A DNA stretch of 64,000 nt from Anderseniella sp039978075 (GCA_039978075.1 JBDWCA010000005.1:310001-374000); one strand, 5' to 3'. Counted from the stretch's first letter, positions 52,300 to 62,091 are shown. Notes: generated by a model from the letters alone, not told the origin. Made by a program: numbers and translations.

Positions 52300-53886
52300 A
52301 TGGCACCTCGTGTACTCGTATCTGACAAACTCTCACCTGCCGCGATTGAAATCTTCAAGGCGCGTGGCATCGACGTGGACTTTGAGCCCGATCTCGGCAA
52401 GGACAAGGATGCATTGCTGGCCCGCATCGGCGACTATGATGGTCTTGCCATCAGGTCCGCCACCAAGGTCACCGCCAAGATCATAGACGCTGCAAGCAAT
52501 CTGAAAGTGATCGGCCGTGCCGGCATCGGGGTCGACAATGTCGAAATTCCAGCTGCCTCCGCCAGGGGTATCATTGTGATGAACACCCCGTTTGGCAATA
52601 CGATCACCACGGCGGAACATGCCATTTCCATGATGCTGGCGCTGGCGCGCCAGATACCGGAAGCCAATGCGTCGACCCAGGCCGGCAAGTGGGAGAAGTC
52701 CCGTTTCATGGGGGTCGAACTGTTCAACAAGACACTCGGCCTGATCGGATGCGGCAATATCGGATCCATTGTTGCCGACAGGGCGCTGGGCCTGCGCATG
52801 CGGGTCATTGCCTTTGATCCGTTCCTGTCTGAAGAGCGTGCGGTCGAACTAGGAGTGGAAAAGGTCGAACTGGACGAATTGCTTAAGCGGGTGGATTTCA
52901 TTTCGCTGCACACGCCATTGACCGACAAGACCCGCAACATCCTGGATGCCAGGGCAATGACAAAGATGAAGAAGGGGGTGCGCATCATCAATTGCGCGCG
53001 CGGTGGCCTGGTATCGGAGGAAGCGCTCAAGGCGGCGCTTGATGCCGGGCATGTGGCGGGTGCCGCACTCGATGTTTTTGAGGTGGAGCCGGCCAAAGAC
53101 AATTCGCTGTTTGGCCATCCGAACGTGGTCTGCACGCCTCACCTGGGCGCAGCGACTTCGGAAGCCCAGGAAAATGTAGCCTTACAGGTCGCGGAGCAGA
53201 TGTCTGACTATCTGTTGCAGGGTGCCGTTTCCAATGCACTCAACATGCCATCCATCTCGGCAGAAGAAGCACCGCGCCTGAAACCTTTCGTGACGCTTGC
53301 CGAACAGCTTGGATCGTTCGCGGGGCAGGCGACTGAAAGTTCGATCAAGTCCGTCACGATTGAATATGCAGGCGATGTGGCTGAAATGAACATCAAGGCA
53401 CTGACGTCTGCCTTGCTTGCGGGTTTGTTCCGCCCCATCCTCGGCGACGTCAACATGGTGTCGGCGCCGGTCATGGCCAGGGAGCGTTCGATCAAGGTGG
53501 ACGAGGTGCGCCAGACCAAGCGCGGGGTTTATGAAAACTATATCCGCCTGACCGTCACAACTGCCAAACAGGAGCGCTCGGTTGCCGGGACGGTTTTCTC
53601 AGACGGCAAGCCGCGGATCATTCAGATCAAGGGCATCAACATGGAAGCCGAACTCGGCAAACAGATGATCTATGTGACGAATGAGGACAAGCCCGGGTTT
53701 ATCGGCGCATTTGGGCGTCTGCTGGGTGATGCGGATGTCAATATTGCCACGTTCAACCTCGGTCGGGACGCAGCAGGCGGCAATGCCATTTGCCTGGCAG
53801 AAATTGATGGCCGCGTGACGCCTGACCTGCTTGCTAAGATCGAGGCACTGCCGCAGGTGCAACAGGCCAAATGCCTGACCTTCTAA
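52300..53886 (+). CDS. serA: D-3-phosphoglycerate dehydrogenase
   Basis: The product (528 residues) is the long form of SerA. It has an NAD-binding domain (LGLIGCGNIGSIVADRALG), the catalytic segments GRAGIGVDNVEI and NCARGGLVSEEAL and the CTPHLGAATSEAQ histidine motif, then an intervening domain and a C-terminal ACT domain (about 455-528; NEDKPGFIGAFGRLLGDADVNI). The ACT domain usually gives serine feedback control. It follows serC. Confidence 0.96.
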   Translation: MAPRVLVSDKLSPAAIEIFKARGIDVDFEPDLGKDKDALLARIGDYDGLAIRSATKVTAKIIDAASNLKVIGRAGIGVDNVEIPAASARGIIVMNTPFGNTITTAEHAISMMLALARQIPEANASTQAGKWEKSRFMGVELFNKTLGLIGCGNIGSIVADRALGLRMRVIAFDPFLSEERAVELGVEKVELDELLKRVDFISLHTPLTDKTRNILDARAMTKMKKGVRIINCARGGLVSEEALKAALDAGHVAGAALDVFEVEPAKDNSLFGHPNVVCTPHLGAATSEAQENVALQVAEQMSDYLLQGAVSNALNMPSISAEEAPRLKPFVTLAEQLGSFAGQATESSIKSVTIEYAGDVAEMNIKALTSALLAGLFRPILGDVNMVSAPVMARERSIKVDEVRQTKRGVYENYIRLTVTTAKQERSVAGTVFSDGKPRIIQIKGINMEAELGKQMIYVTNEDKPGFIGAFGRLLGDADVNIATFNLGRDAAGGNAICLAEIDGRVTPDLLAKIEALPQVQQAKCLTF

Positions 53887-53901
53887 TTGCTTCCTTTGGT
53901 A

Positions 53902-54252
53902 TTATTCTGTCGCACTGACGGATTCGATATAGAGCAGCAGGTCCAGGGCCTGCTGTTCGGAAAACTCCCATTTCGGCATTGGGTCATGACCCAGTGGCAA
54001 ACCTTCCAGCAGTTGATCTGCGAGCCCTTCCAGCGTCAGATTTGGAACAAGGGTTGAGAACGGCGGTGATTTGTCCTCCGCGCCGGGCCCGGGACCTTCA
54101 ATGGCATGACACCTGGAGCACAAAAGTTGTGCCAGTTCCTTGCCGCGCTGGACGGAGGCCGCCTCATCATCTCCGCGCGCCGGAGCCTGGCCGACCGTCA
54201 GGGCCAGGATCAGCAAACTACACAGGACAGGTATGAACTTGACAGGCAACAA
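53902..54252 (-). CDS. Small periplasmic cytochrome c
   Basis: The protein (116 residues) has a signal peptide (to about residue 26) and one haem-binding CSRCH motif (Cys45, Cys48, His49). A methionine in HDPMPKWEF is the likely sixth ligand. It should carry electrons in the periplasm. The best start is a TTG at 54252, as no ATG precedes the signal peptide; GGGA lies upstream. It is convergent with serA and divergent from the MuiA-like gene. Confidence 0.78.
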   Translation of the reverse strand: MLPVKFIPVLCSLLILALTVGQAPARGDDEAASVQRGKELAQLLCSRCHAIEGPGPGAEDKSPPFSTLVPNLTLEGLADQLLEGLPLGHDPMPKWEFSEQQALDLLLYIESVSATE

Positions 54253-54344
54253 GATGTAATTTTCCCAACGTAGTGCCGCAGTTTAGCCCCATCTAGTGTA
54301 TCCTACTTCGAGATGAGAGTGGCGACTTTGAGGGAAATCAAATC

Positions 54345-56018
54345 ATGAAACTGCATTCCGCACTGCTGTCCGGTTTTTTGCTGGCCTTTTATCCGGCACC
54401 TGCCACAGCGGATGAAATACGAACCGAGCTTGATCTTGCGGAAGTGACTGTCAATCCGCGTGGCGCGCAATTGACGCGAACCGGAGAGGTCGAGTTGCCT
54501 GCCGGGGCCCATGAAGTGGTTCTCGATACGCTGCCGCAAGGCATAGTGGCTGCATCGGTGCAGGTCGAAGGTATATCAACCAGCGATGTGGAGATTGGCA
54601 CGGTTGATGTGTCCAGGCTCGCGCTTGATCCTGAGCAGGAGGCGAGCGGCAGGCGCAAGTCTCTGCAGGAGGAACTGGAAGCTCTCGCGCGGGACGGGGC
54701 ACGGCATGACCGTGTGCGTATCGATGCCCAGTTTCGCCGTGCAACGCTTGAACGGCTGACCGGCGGTTATGCAGCGGTACCGTTTGCGGCTGGCGACAAA
54801 CCGGCAATGTCGCCGGAGCAAATTGGAAATCTGCTGCTGCTGACCAATCGTGAGTTGTCGGAAATCTCATCTGTCGTGCTGGAGGCAGATGAGGCAATTG
54901 CACAGATCGGCAAGCGTGAAAAAGTTTTGCGGCGCCAACTGCAGTTGCTTGCGACCACGCCGAAGGCGCGCACCAGGGTTGCAATTCAGGTGAGCGCGGC
55001 AACGCCGACAAAAATGACATTGTCGTTGAAGTACTCGGTACCTGATGCAGGCTGGCGTCCGGTATATGATGCGCGTCTGAAGCTGCCGGCTGATGGAAAA
55101 CCGGCTGACCTGAAGCTGGTGCAGCGCGCCCTGGTTTTTCAGCGTTCTGGCGAAGCGTGGGATGGAGTGGCCCTGAAGCTGTCCACAGCCACGGTTACCG
55201 GACGGACAGCCTCTCCTGTCCTGCAGCCTGTCGCCATTGGGCCACGACCGACCATGACACGACGTGCCGTGCAGGCGCAGGAAAGTTTTTCCGATACGGT
55301 CTCACAGGAAATGCAGTCAAAGGCGGCCGCAGGACTTGCAGCGCCATCGCCGGCGCCAGTGCGGCAGCGGCAGGCCGAAATTGCCAATGCCGGTTTTCAT
55401 GCAGTGTATTCAATCGCTGGTCAGGCCAGCGTGCCCAACAGCGGGGCGCTGAAATCTGTGCGCATCGGTGCCAGAACCGTGGAACCGGCAATACGTGTTG
55501 ATACTGCACCACATATTGATCCGGTCGGCTATCTGACGGGCGTATTCAAGATTGCAGGTGAGACCCCTTTGCTTGCCGGTGAGGTTTCGCTGTTTCGAGA
55601 TGGTGTGTTTGCGGGCAGATCTCGAATGCGCCAGATTGCGCCTGGTGAAGAAATGGAGCTTGGGTTTGGCCGTGACGACCTGGTTCGTGTCATTCGGCGC
55701 GAGGTTGAAAACACGGCAGGCTCCAGTGGAATCATTACCGAACAAAGCACGCTGAAGCGGCTTTTTGTGACCAGCATCGAAAACCTTCATACGTTTCCTG
55801 TTGAGGTTCATGTAACAGACAGGATGCCGTACTCCACACATGAAGAAGTGGTGGTGGAAATGCTGCGTGAGACAACCGCGCCCAGCGTTACTGATCCTGA
55901 CAACAAGAAGGGGATTGTGGTGTGGGATGTGCCGTTGAAACCTCAGGCCAAAACGGAAATCAGGTTTGGCTACACGGTGGCGCATCCGTCCCAGATGAAG
56001 CTGGCTATACCGCGCTGA
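54345..56018 (+). CDS. MuiA-family secreted protein (DUF4140/DUF4139)
   Basis: This protein of 557 residues has a signal peptide (to about residue 22), an N-terminal segment typical of DUF4140 (EVTVNPRGAQLTRTGEVELPAGAHEVV), a coiled coil, and a C-terminal DUF4139 domain (LSLKYSVPDAGWRPVYDARL, RRVEN-like, VEVHVTDRMPYSTHEEV). Such proteins are called mucoidy inhibitor A after one member; the molecular role is unknown. It is alone on its transcript between the cytochrome and purA. Confidence 0.82.
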   Translation: MKLHSALLSGFLLAFYPAPATADEIRTELDLAEVTVNPRGAQLTRTGEVELPAGAHEVVLDTLPQGIVAASVQVEGISTSDVEIGTVDVSRLALDPEQEASGRRKSLQEELEALARDGARHDRVRIDAQFRRATLERLTGGYAAVPFAAGDKPAMSPEQIGNLLLLTNRELSEISSVVLEADEAIAQIGKREKVLRRQLQLLATTPKARTRVAIQVSAATPTKMTLSLKYSVPDAGWRPVYDARLKLPADGKPADLKLVQRALVFQRSGEAWDGVALKLSTATVTGRTASPVLQPVAIGPRPTMTRRAVQAQESFSDTVSQEMQSKAAAGLAAPSPAPVRQRQAEIANAGFHAVYSIAGQASVPNSGALKSVRIGARTVEPAIRVDTAPHIDPVGYLTGVFKIAGETPLLAGEVSLFRDGVFAGRSRMRQIAPGEEMELGFGRDDLVRVIRREVENTAGSSGIITEQSTLKRLFVTSIENLHTFPVEVHVTDRMPYSTHEEVVVEMLRETTAPSVTDPDNKKGIVVWDVPLKPQAKTEIRFGYTVAHPSQMKLAIPR

Positions 56019-56151
56019 GTTGTAAAAAACTGCCCTGTTTCAGAGTTTTGAGCGGGGTCTGATTGCAAACTGTCCACAGGTGTAACCGCTGCGGCACTGC
56101 GCAGCAGGCATTTTACTTTCCAAATGTACCGATGGCAGTGTAAAGACTTGC

Positions 56152-56194
56152 AACGGCCCTGCTGCTTGAACGCGGTGAGGGCCGTTCGCTTTTT
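56152..56194 (+). terminator. Terminator-like hairpin in the purA leader
   Basis: AACGGCCCT (56152-56160) pairs with AGGGCCGTT (56178-56186) and CGCTTTTTCT follows. It lies 27 bases before the purA start and 134 bases after the MuiA-like stop. It may end the upstream transcript or act as an attenuator for purA. Confidence 0.65.
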
Positions 56195-56220
56195 CTGATG
56201 CAATGCGGGTGGGCCGGAAC

Positions 56221-57522
56221 ATGGCAAATGTAGTGGTGGTTGGGGCCCAGTGGGGCGATGAAGGCAAAGGCAAGCTGGTCGACTGGCTGTCCGAGCGCGC
56301 AGATGTGGTTGCGCGGTTTCAGGGTGGTCACAATGCTGGTCATACACTGGTCATTGACGGTGTGACCTACAAGCTGTCGCTGCTGCCATCGGGTATTGTG
56401 CGCCCCGGCAAGCTGTCGATCATCGGCAACGGGGTGGTGATTGATCCGTGGGCCCTTGATGACGAGATAAACCGGCTTGTATCGCAGGGCGTGGACGTAA
56501 CGCCCGACAATCTGCGGATTGCTGAAAATGCGGTGCTCATTCTGCCGCTGCACCGTGAACTGGACGGGATGCGCGAAATCGCAGCCGGTGCCGGCAAGAT
56601 CGGTACCACCGGTCGTGGTATCGGTCCGGCTTATGAGGACAAGACAGGCCGGCGTGCCATTCGTGTGTATGACCTGAAAAACAACGCCACGCTGGACGCC
56701 AAGATCGAGCGGCTGCTGGCGCATCACAATGCCTTGCGGCGCGGACTGGGTGAGGCTGAGGTGGACGGGCGTGTGCTTCGTGAAGAGCTTTTGGCCATAG
56801 CCCCGCGTATTCTGCCTTTCATGGACACGACATGGAGCCTGCTTGACGATGCAAGGCGCCAGCAAAAGCGCGTCCTTTTTGAGGGCGCGCAAGGTATCAT
56901 GCTGGATATTGATCACGGCACATACCCATTTGTGACATCCTCCAACACAGTTGCGGCTCAGGCAGCAACCGGTTCGGGTATCGGTCCCGACATGCTGAAT
57001 TACGTGCTTGGCATCGCCAAAGCCTACACAACCCGAGTTGGCTCGGGTCCGTTCCCGTCTGAGCTGTTTGATGATACCGGTGACAAAATCGGAGAGCGTG
57101 GCCGTGAATTCGGCACCGTGACAGGCCGCAAGCGGCGTTGTGGCTGGTTTGACGCGGTAATGGTGCGCCAGGCAATCAAGACGGCTGGCATCTCGGGTAT
57201 TGCCCTGACCAAGCTTGACGTTCTGGACGGTTTTGAGGAAATCAAGGTCTGTACCGGCTACAAACTTGATGGTGAGACAATCGAACGGTTGCCGGCAGGT
57301 CAGGGCGCGCAATCACGGGTTGAGCCGGTGTTTTCCAGTTTTGAGGGCTGGAGCGACACGACCGCCGGTGCGCGTTCATGGGCTGAACTACCTGCTCAGG
57401 CAGTTAAATATGTTCGCCAGATCGAGGAATTGATCGATTGTCCTATCGCGCTGCTGTCTACCAGTCCGGAGCGTGAGGACACCATCTTGATGCGCGATCC
57501 CTTCGAAGATCAGGTGCGCTAG
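56221..57522 (+). CDS. purA: Adenylosuccinate synthetase
   Basis: The product (433 residues) starts MANVVVVGAQWGDEGKGK and has the conserved GGHNAGHTLV, GTTGRGIGPAYEDK, FEGAQGIMLDIDHGTYPFVTSS and TGRKRRCGWFD segments. It joins aspartate to IMP in AMP synthesis. ATG 56221 is chosen over the frame start at 56203. Its TAG stop is part of a TAGAGCAATATGG sequence that belongs to a decayed repeat element. Confidence 0.97.
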   Translation: MANVVVVGAQWGDEGKGKLVDWLSERADVVARFQGGHNAGHTLVIDGVTYKLSLLPSGIVRPGKLSIIGNGVVIDPWALDDEINRLVSQGVDVTPDNLRIAENAVLILPLHRELDGMREIAAGAGKIGTTGRGIGPAYEDKTGRRAIRVYDLKNNATLDAKIERLLAHHNALRRGLGEAEVDGRVLREELLAIAPRILPFMDTTWSLLDDARRQQKRVLFEGAQGIMLDIDHGTYPFVTSSNTVAAQAATGSGIGPDMLNYVLGIAKAYTTRVGSGPFPSELFDDTGDKIGERGREFGTVTGRKRRCGWFDAVMVRQAIKTAGISGIALTKLDVLDGFEEIKVCTGYKLDGETIERLPAGQGAQSRVEPVFSSFEGWSDTTAGARSWAELPAQAVKYVRQIEELIDCPIALLSTSPEREDTILMRDPFEDQVR

Positions 57523-57556
57523 AGCAATATGGCTTCAGATGGATCCATAACCTGAT
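57520..57556 (+). repeat. Decayed palindromic repeat (copy 6)
   Basis: TAGAGCAATATGGCTTCAGATGGATCCATAACCTGATC keeps the start of palindrome B and the CCTGATC end of palindrome A, but the middle is lost. It fills the gap between the convergent purA and EAL-domain genes and provides the purA stop codon. Confidence 0.6.
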
Positions 57557-59455
57557 CTATCCTGAAACTGTCCCGGTGCCGTCAACGTCTGCCTGGCCTC
57601 TGGTCTGGCGGTGTATGTATTCAGCGAATTCGCTGATAACGACCGATGCCAGAGAGGTCTGCGGAATGGCCTTTCCGAACAGATACCCTTGCGAGTAATC
57701 GCATCCGAGCTCCGCGATCCGGATTGCGTGGCTCTCGGTCTCAATGCCTTCGGCAGTCACCTTCATGTCCAGCAGGCGTCCGACTTCGACAATTTTGGAT
57801 AGCAGGGCATGGGCTTTCGGGTTGTGATCTGATGCGCGAATGAAGGCCTGGTCAACCTTCAGTTTGTCGAAATTGAAACGCCACAGATAGTTGAGACTGG
57901 AATAGCCGGTTCCGAAATCGTCCAGTGCGATCTTGATACCGAGCGCCTGCAGCTCGGAGAGCTGTCTGAATACCGGATCCGTGTCTCCGATCATGATGCC
58001 CTCGGTCACCTCCAGTTCGATGCGAGCAGGATCAACGCGCGTGTCCTTGATGATTTTCGCTACTTCCGACACGAGGTTTCCGGAATTGAACTGCTGGACT
58101 GACAGATTGACAGCCATGCCGATGTGCTGTGGCAGACCTGCCACCGTTCGGCAGGCTTCGCGCAGGGTCCATAAGCCGATTTCCTCAATACGCCCGATGC
58201 GTTCTGCTACCGGTATGAAACTGTCCGGGCCGATTTTTTCACCGTCGACAGTAGTCAGACGCAGCAGGGCTTCGAAGCTGCACAATTTCCGTGTCTTGGC
58301 GTCCACTACCGGCTGGTAGTGCAGCTCGAAATCATTGTTCTGACAGGCGTCTTCAACCAGCGTTGCAATGCGGTCAATTTCCCGGAATTCAGCGACAGTG
58401 TCGCTGTCATAGGCCACCAGTTGCTGGCCTCCGTTGGTTTTTGCGGCACGTAGTGCAAGTTCGGCGTGACGATGCAACTCATCGATGCTGTGAAGGCCTG
58501 CCGTCGATGTTGCCGCACCAATGCTGGCGGACAGCCGGATGACTTTCTGACCGAAGCTGAAGGGTTGCAGGAATGCCTGCTGCAGCGTCTGCTGCATCCG
58601 CTTTCCGGTCCTCTCGTCGGCGATGACACCAAACGTATCGCCATTGATATGTGCGCACACAACGGTATTCCCGCAGGCAAGGCGCAGTCTTTCTGCAACC
58701 AGTCTCAGCAACACGTTGCCGACCGAGTTGCCTAACCGTTCATTGACGCGCGCAAAGCGGTCGAGGTTGAGCAGGTACAGATTGGTCGTGGTCTGCTGCG
58801 CCACCTCCTGCGAGTGAGCCGTGGCCAGCATCTCCACAAAAGCAGGCTGGTTCGGCATTCCGGTCACTGAATCATTCTGGATCAAGTGAGTTGAATTGCG
58901 CAGCGCTAGCTTGCGCGACGTGAGCCTGACCATCATGCTGACGCACAGCAGAAAACTTATCGCCAGCGAAAGTATCGTACCGATTTTGATGGCTCCAACC
59001 GTTAGAACTTCGTGGAAGCCGCTGGCATCCACGTCAGACACGATGGTGCCGATTTTTTCACCGCCAGTGGTGATCGGTAAGGCGATCTGGGTGTGGAATG
59101 CCGGCTTGGCTGCACCGGATGGTGATGCGGGTGTGTCTACCAGGACCCTCAAGTCGCCGGTCAGATCATAGATGCGGTATCCCAGAACCGGGCCGACAGG
59201 CTGGATGTTGCCCAGGTTACGAATGGGTTGGGCATTGCCCCTTGGAGCCGCCAGTATTTTCGGAAGAAACGGGGTGTTGGTGATGATTTGCGTGGACCAG
59301 CCGTGGGCCAGTTCGGTTGCCTTGTCATGGGCCAGTCTGTTGATTTCCAGTCGCGCGAAGTTGATCCCGACGACCAGCAACAGCGCACCGACGCAGAACA
59401 AAAACGCGTTTGTCAGAAAACGTGGTGTTTTCTGGAATCCCAAAACCTTAAGCAA
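57557..59455 (-). CDS. EAL-domain phosphodiesterase with degenerate GGDEF domain
   Basis: This protein of 632 residues has an N-terminal membrane helix (about 13-35) with an extracytoplasmic sensor region, a second helix (about 155-175), a GGDEF-like domain in which the active motif reads NGDTF, and an EAL domain (about 370-620). The EAL residues look intact: FEALLRL, ELEVTEG, LDDFGTGYSSL, LKVDQAFI and AEGIET. So it should hydrolyse c-di-GMP and not make it, with the GGDEF domain at most a regulator. The start is probably a TTG at 59455. Confidence 0.85.
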   Translation of the reverse strand: MLKVLGFQKTPRFLTNAFLFCVGALLLVVGINFARLEINRLAHDKATELAHGWSTQIITNTPFLPKILAAPRGNAQPIRNLGNIQPVGPVLGYRIYDLTGDLRVLVDTPASPSGAAKPAFHTQIALPITTGGEKIGTIVSDVDASGFHEVLTVGAIKIGTILSLAISFLLCVSMMVRLTSRKLALRNSTHLIQNDSVTGMPNQPAFVEMLATAHSQEVAQQTTTNLYLLNLDRFARVNERLGNSVGNVLLRLVAERLRLACGNTVVCAHINGDTFGVIADERTGKRMQQTLQQAFLQPFSFGQKVIRLSASIGAATSTAGLHSIDELHRHAELALRAAKTNGGQQLVAYDSDTVAEFREIDRIATLVEDACQNNDFELHYQPVVDAKTRKLCSFEALLRLTTVDGEKIGPDSFIPVAERIGRIEEIGLWTLREACRTVAGLPQHIGMAVNLSVQQFNSGNLVSEVAKIIKDTRVDPARIELEVTEGIMIGDTDPVFRQLSELQALGIKIALDDFGTGYSSLNYLWRFNFDKLKVDQAFIRASDHNPKAHALLSKIVEVGRLLDMKVTAEGIETESHAIRIAELGCDYSQGYLFGKAIPQTSLASVVISEFAEYIHRQTRGQADVDGTGTVSG

Positions 59456-59560
59456 AGTCCATACAGCTGGTGAACCAACCGCCCCGATTGTTCATGCATG
59501 CCGCCTGACATTAACGGATCGGGGTTTCGAAAGAGTAACTTTCCTTGCTGCAATTTTCAT

Positions 59561-59598
59561 TAGAGCACCATGGGCTCATTTTGGCTCATGGTGCTCTA
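59561..59598 (+). repeat. Palindromic repeat, palindrome B only (copy 7)
   Basis: TAGAGCACCATGGGCTC (59561-59577) pairs with the inverse AGCCATGGTGCTCTA-type arm ending at 59598; the first 12 pairs are perfect and the next is mismatched. It lies between the EAL-domain and rpoH genes, downstream of the rpoH stop. Confidence 0.8.
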
Positions 59599-59664
59599 AC
59601 CGTATGGAAAATATCAGGTTTCCGGAACATTCCTGGTGCGACCGGAAACCATCCCGATCCGGCA

Positions 59665-60549
59665 TCAGCCCAGCATTTCGGCTGATGCCTTTCTGACTGC
59701 TTTTTCCACTTTCTCGTAAGCCTTGACTTCGATCTGGCGAATGCGCTCGCGCGATACGTCAAATTCCTGCGAGAGATCTTCCAGGGTCAGTGGATCTTCC
59801 GACATGCGGCGTGCCTCGAAAATACGCCGTTCACGCTCGTTCAATCCGTTCATGGCCTGATGCAGCAGTTTCGACCGCATGTCCTGTTCTTCGTTCTGTT
59901 CATAGGCGACATCCGGTGTTTCGGTATCGTCGACCAGCCAGTCCTGCCACTCGCCACCGGCTTCACCGTCTTTCGACAACGGCGCATTGAGTGATGCATC
60001 ACCACCCAGACGGCGGTTCATCGAAATCACGTCCTTTTCCGGGACACCGAGGCGTGTTGCGATCTCTGTCACCTGGTCGGGTTTGAGATCACCGTCCTCC
60101 AGGGCCTGGATCTGACCCTTTACCTTGCGCAGCTTGAAGAAAAGCTTCTTCTGGCTTGCAGTCGTGCCCATTTTGACTAACGACCATGAGCGCAGCACAT
60201 ATTCCTGGATCGAAGCCTTGATCCACCACATGGCATAAGTTGCCAGACGGAAGCCTCTTTCAGGTTCAAAGCGCTTGACTGCCTGCATGAGCCCGACATT
60301 GCCTTCGGAAATCACTTCTGAAACCGGGAGGCCGTAGCCGCGGTACCCCATGGCGATCTTCGCCACCAGCCGCAGATGGCTGGTGACCAGCTTGTGAGCC
60401 GCGTCACGGTCTTCGGTATCGCGCCAGTTCTTGGCCAATGTGTATTCTTCATCTGGCTGCAGCATGGGAAACTTGCGGATTTCCTGCAAATAACGCTGTA
60501 AGCCACTTTCACCGGACAGTACCGGCAGATTGCTACCTGTGGTTGCCAT
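59665..60549 (-). CDS. rpoH: Heat-shock sigma factor RpoH
   Basis: The product (294 residues) has the sigma-70 regions in order: region 2 (GLMQAVKRFEPERGFRLATYAMWWIKASIQ), the RpoH box QKKLFFKLRK characteristic of heat-shock sigma factors, region 3, and region 4 (LTLEDLSQEFDVSRERIRQIE). It directs RNA polymerase to heat-shock promoters such as the one in front of ftsH. GAAAGGT lies before ATG 60549. rluD lies on the same strand upstream, as is common in alphaproteobacteria. Confidence 0.95.
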   Translation of the reverse strand: MATTGSNLPVLSGESGLQRYLQEIRKFPMLQPDEEYTLAKNWRDTEDRDAAHKLVTSHLRLVAKIAMGYRGYGLPVSEVISEGNVGLMQAVKRFEPERGFRLATYAMWWIKASIQEYVLRSWSLVKMGTTASQKKLFFKLRKVKGQIQALEDGDLKPDQVTEIATRLGVPEKDVISMNRRLGGDASLNAPLSKDGEAGGEWQDWLVDDTETPDVAYEQNEEQDMRSKLLHQAMNGLNERERRIFEARRMSEDPLTLEDLSQEFDVSRERIRQIEVKAYEKVEKAVRKASAEMLG

Positions 60550-60699
60550 TTTTGTACCTTTCACCCCCATAAGAGGGGTAATGTCTGCCCTAACTTGATC
60601 TAGATATAGGCGCTGAGGTTGCCGGTTTAAAGGTTTTCAAGCCGAATCCGGATTACAGTTTGGTCATGAATGTGCTGGTAATTTACGTTTACGTAAAGA

Positions 60700-61689
60700 T
60701 CATATTTTGTCTATAAGGTCCGACATGTCATCTGGTAACGCAGACCGGAACGACATTGGATCACCAGACCCGGGGTGTTCGAAACCAAGGGTTTCCGCAT
60801 GCAGGGCCTGGCGCGACAGGTTGGCAAGACTTTCACGTGCTGCATCATTGAGCTTGTTGGCCGAGGCGGTGTGACTGGAGCCATAAACCCTGTCTCCCAG
60901 CAGCGGATGACCAATATGTGCCAGATGAACCCGAATTTGGTGGGTCCTGCCGGTTTCCAGCTGGCAGCGCACCAGTGCCGCGACCGGGTCACCGGACCCG
61001 GCCGGCAATGGGCGTACGGTTTCATAATGTGTGATGGCGCGGCGGCCGCCGGATTTTGCCACTGCCATCTTGATCCGGTTTGCAGTACTGCGGGCGATGA
61101 GGGTGTCGATAACGCCACGACGCGGTTGAGGCTCGCGCCACACTATAGCGAGATATTGTCTGGATAACCGGCCGTCGCGACCGTGCGCAGCGAACTGCTC
61201 CGACAGCGCACGGTGGGCTTTGTCGGTCTTGGCGATAACCAGAAGGCCGGATGTCTCCTTGTCCAGGCGATGAACGATACCGGGGCGTTTGACGCCACCG
61301 ATGCCTGACAGGCTGTTGCCGCAGTGCGCAATCAGGGCATTGACGAGTGTGCCGGTCCAGTTACCCGGACCTGGATGCACAACCAGGCCGGCGGGCTTGT
61401 CGACAACAACGATCTGGTCATCTTCATGCACGATGTTCAGGGCAATGTTTTCCGCCTGTGGTTTAGGATCTTCTGCTTCAGGAAGAACGACACAAACAAC
61501 AGATCCGGGTTTGACCTTGAATGAGGCGTCGACTATTGATGTGCCGTCCACATTCACATGGCCTTGCGAAATAAGCATCTGGAAGCGGGCGCGGGAATGG
61601 TCTTCACTGGCCTGACCGAGTAATTTATCCAGCCGTACGGGGGCTGGTCCGTCGTGGGTCAATTCGAATTTTTCTTCCGGATCGGGCAT
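60700..61689 (-). CDS. rluD: RluA-family 23S rRNA pseudouridine synthase
   Basis: This protein of 329 residues has an S4-like N-terminal domain (VRLDKLLGQASEDHSRARFQMLISQGHVNVDG) and the RluA catalytic domain with GIVHRLDKETSGLLVIAKT (catalytic aspartate), RTHQIRVHLAHIGHPLLGD and LHAETLGFEHP. Its length and S4 domain fit RluD, which modifies helix 69 of 23S rRNA. ATG 61689 is used rather than TTG 61695. It overlaps the divergent small membrane protein by 2 bases. Confidence 0.88.
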   Translation of the reverse strand: MPDPEEKFELTHDGPAPVRLDKLLGQASEDHSRARFQMLISQGHVNVDGTSIVDASFKVKPGSVVCVVLPEAEDPKPQAENIALNIVHEDDQIVVVDKPAGLVVHPGPGNWTGTLVNALIAHCGNSLSGIGGVKRPGIVHRLDKETSGLLVIAKTDKAHRALSEQFAAHGRDGRLSRQYLAIVWREPQPRRGVIDTLIARSTANRIKMAVAKSGGRRAITHYETVRPLPAGSGDPVAALVRCQLETGRTHQIRVHLAHIGHPLLGDRVYGSSHTASANKLNDAARESLANLSRQALHAETLGFEHPGSGDPMSFRSALPDDMSDLIDKI

Positions 61690-62056
61690 GGTCAATAATC
61701 AGGTTTCAAAAGAGTCAACAAAGTCAGACGATGATGATGATCTGCCGGTGGGAGATACGCCGGGGTTTATCTTTCTGAAGATTGCCGTCTACACGATGGG
61801 TTTGATGATAGTAGCGGGTTTTGCGTTTCTTATCTACACGCTGGTCAACCGTGCAAGCACATTGCAACCTGCGCTGGTGAGCGCGGACGAAGCCATAGAA
61901 CTGGTGGTGGAGCCAGGTGAAACTGTACAGTCAGTGTCTCTGAACCGGGGATCACTGGCCATTCATGTGCGGCGCCCGGATGGCAGTGACGCCGTTATTG
62001 TCTATAGTCTCGCAAGGCAAGGTGTCGTACAGCGCCTGAACATCAAGCCGCAATGA
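61688..62056 (+). CDS. Small single-helix membrane protein (DUF6476-like)
   Basis: The protein (122 residues) has an acidic, low-complexity N-terminus (SDDDDDLPVGDTPG), one membrane helix (about 30-52: IAVYTMGLMIVAGFAFLIYTLV), and a small periplasmic domain with SVSLNRGSLAIHVRRPDGSDAVIVYSL. It matches what I recall of a small alphaproteobacterial family encoded next to rluD and rpoH. Function is unknown. ATG 61688 overlaps the rluD start codon in the opposite sense. Confidence 0.72.
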   Translation: MVNNQVSKESTKSDDDDDLPVGDTPGFIFLKIAVYTMGLMIVAGFAFLIYTLVNRASTLQPALVSADEAIELVVEPGETVQSVSLNRGSLAIHVRRPDGSDAVIVYSLARQGVVQRLNIKPQ

Positions 62057-62091
62057 AAAGCTGACCATCAGCCAAGCGCCGCGTCGTATTT

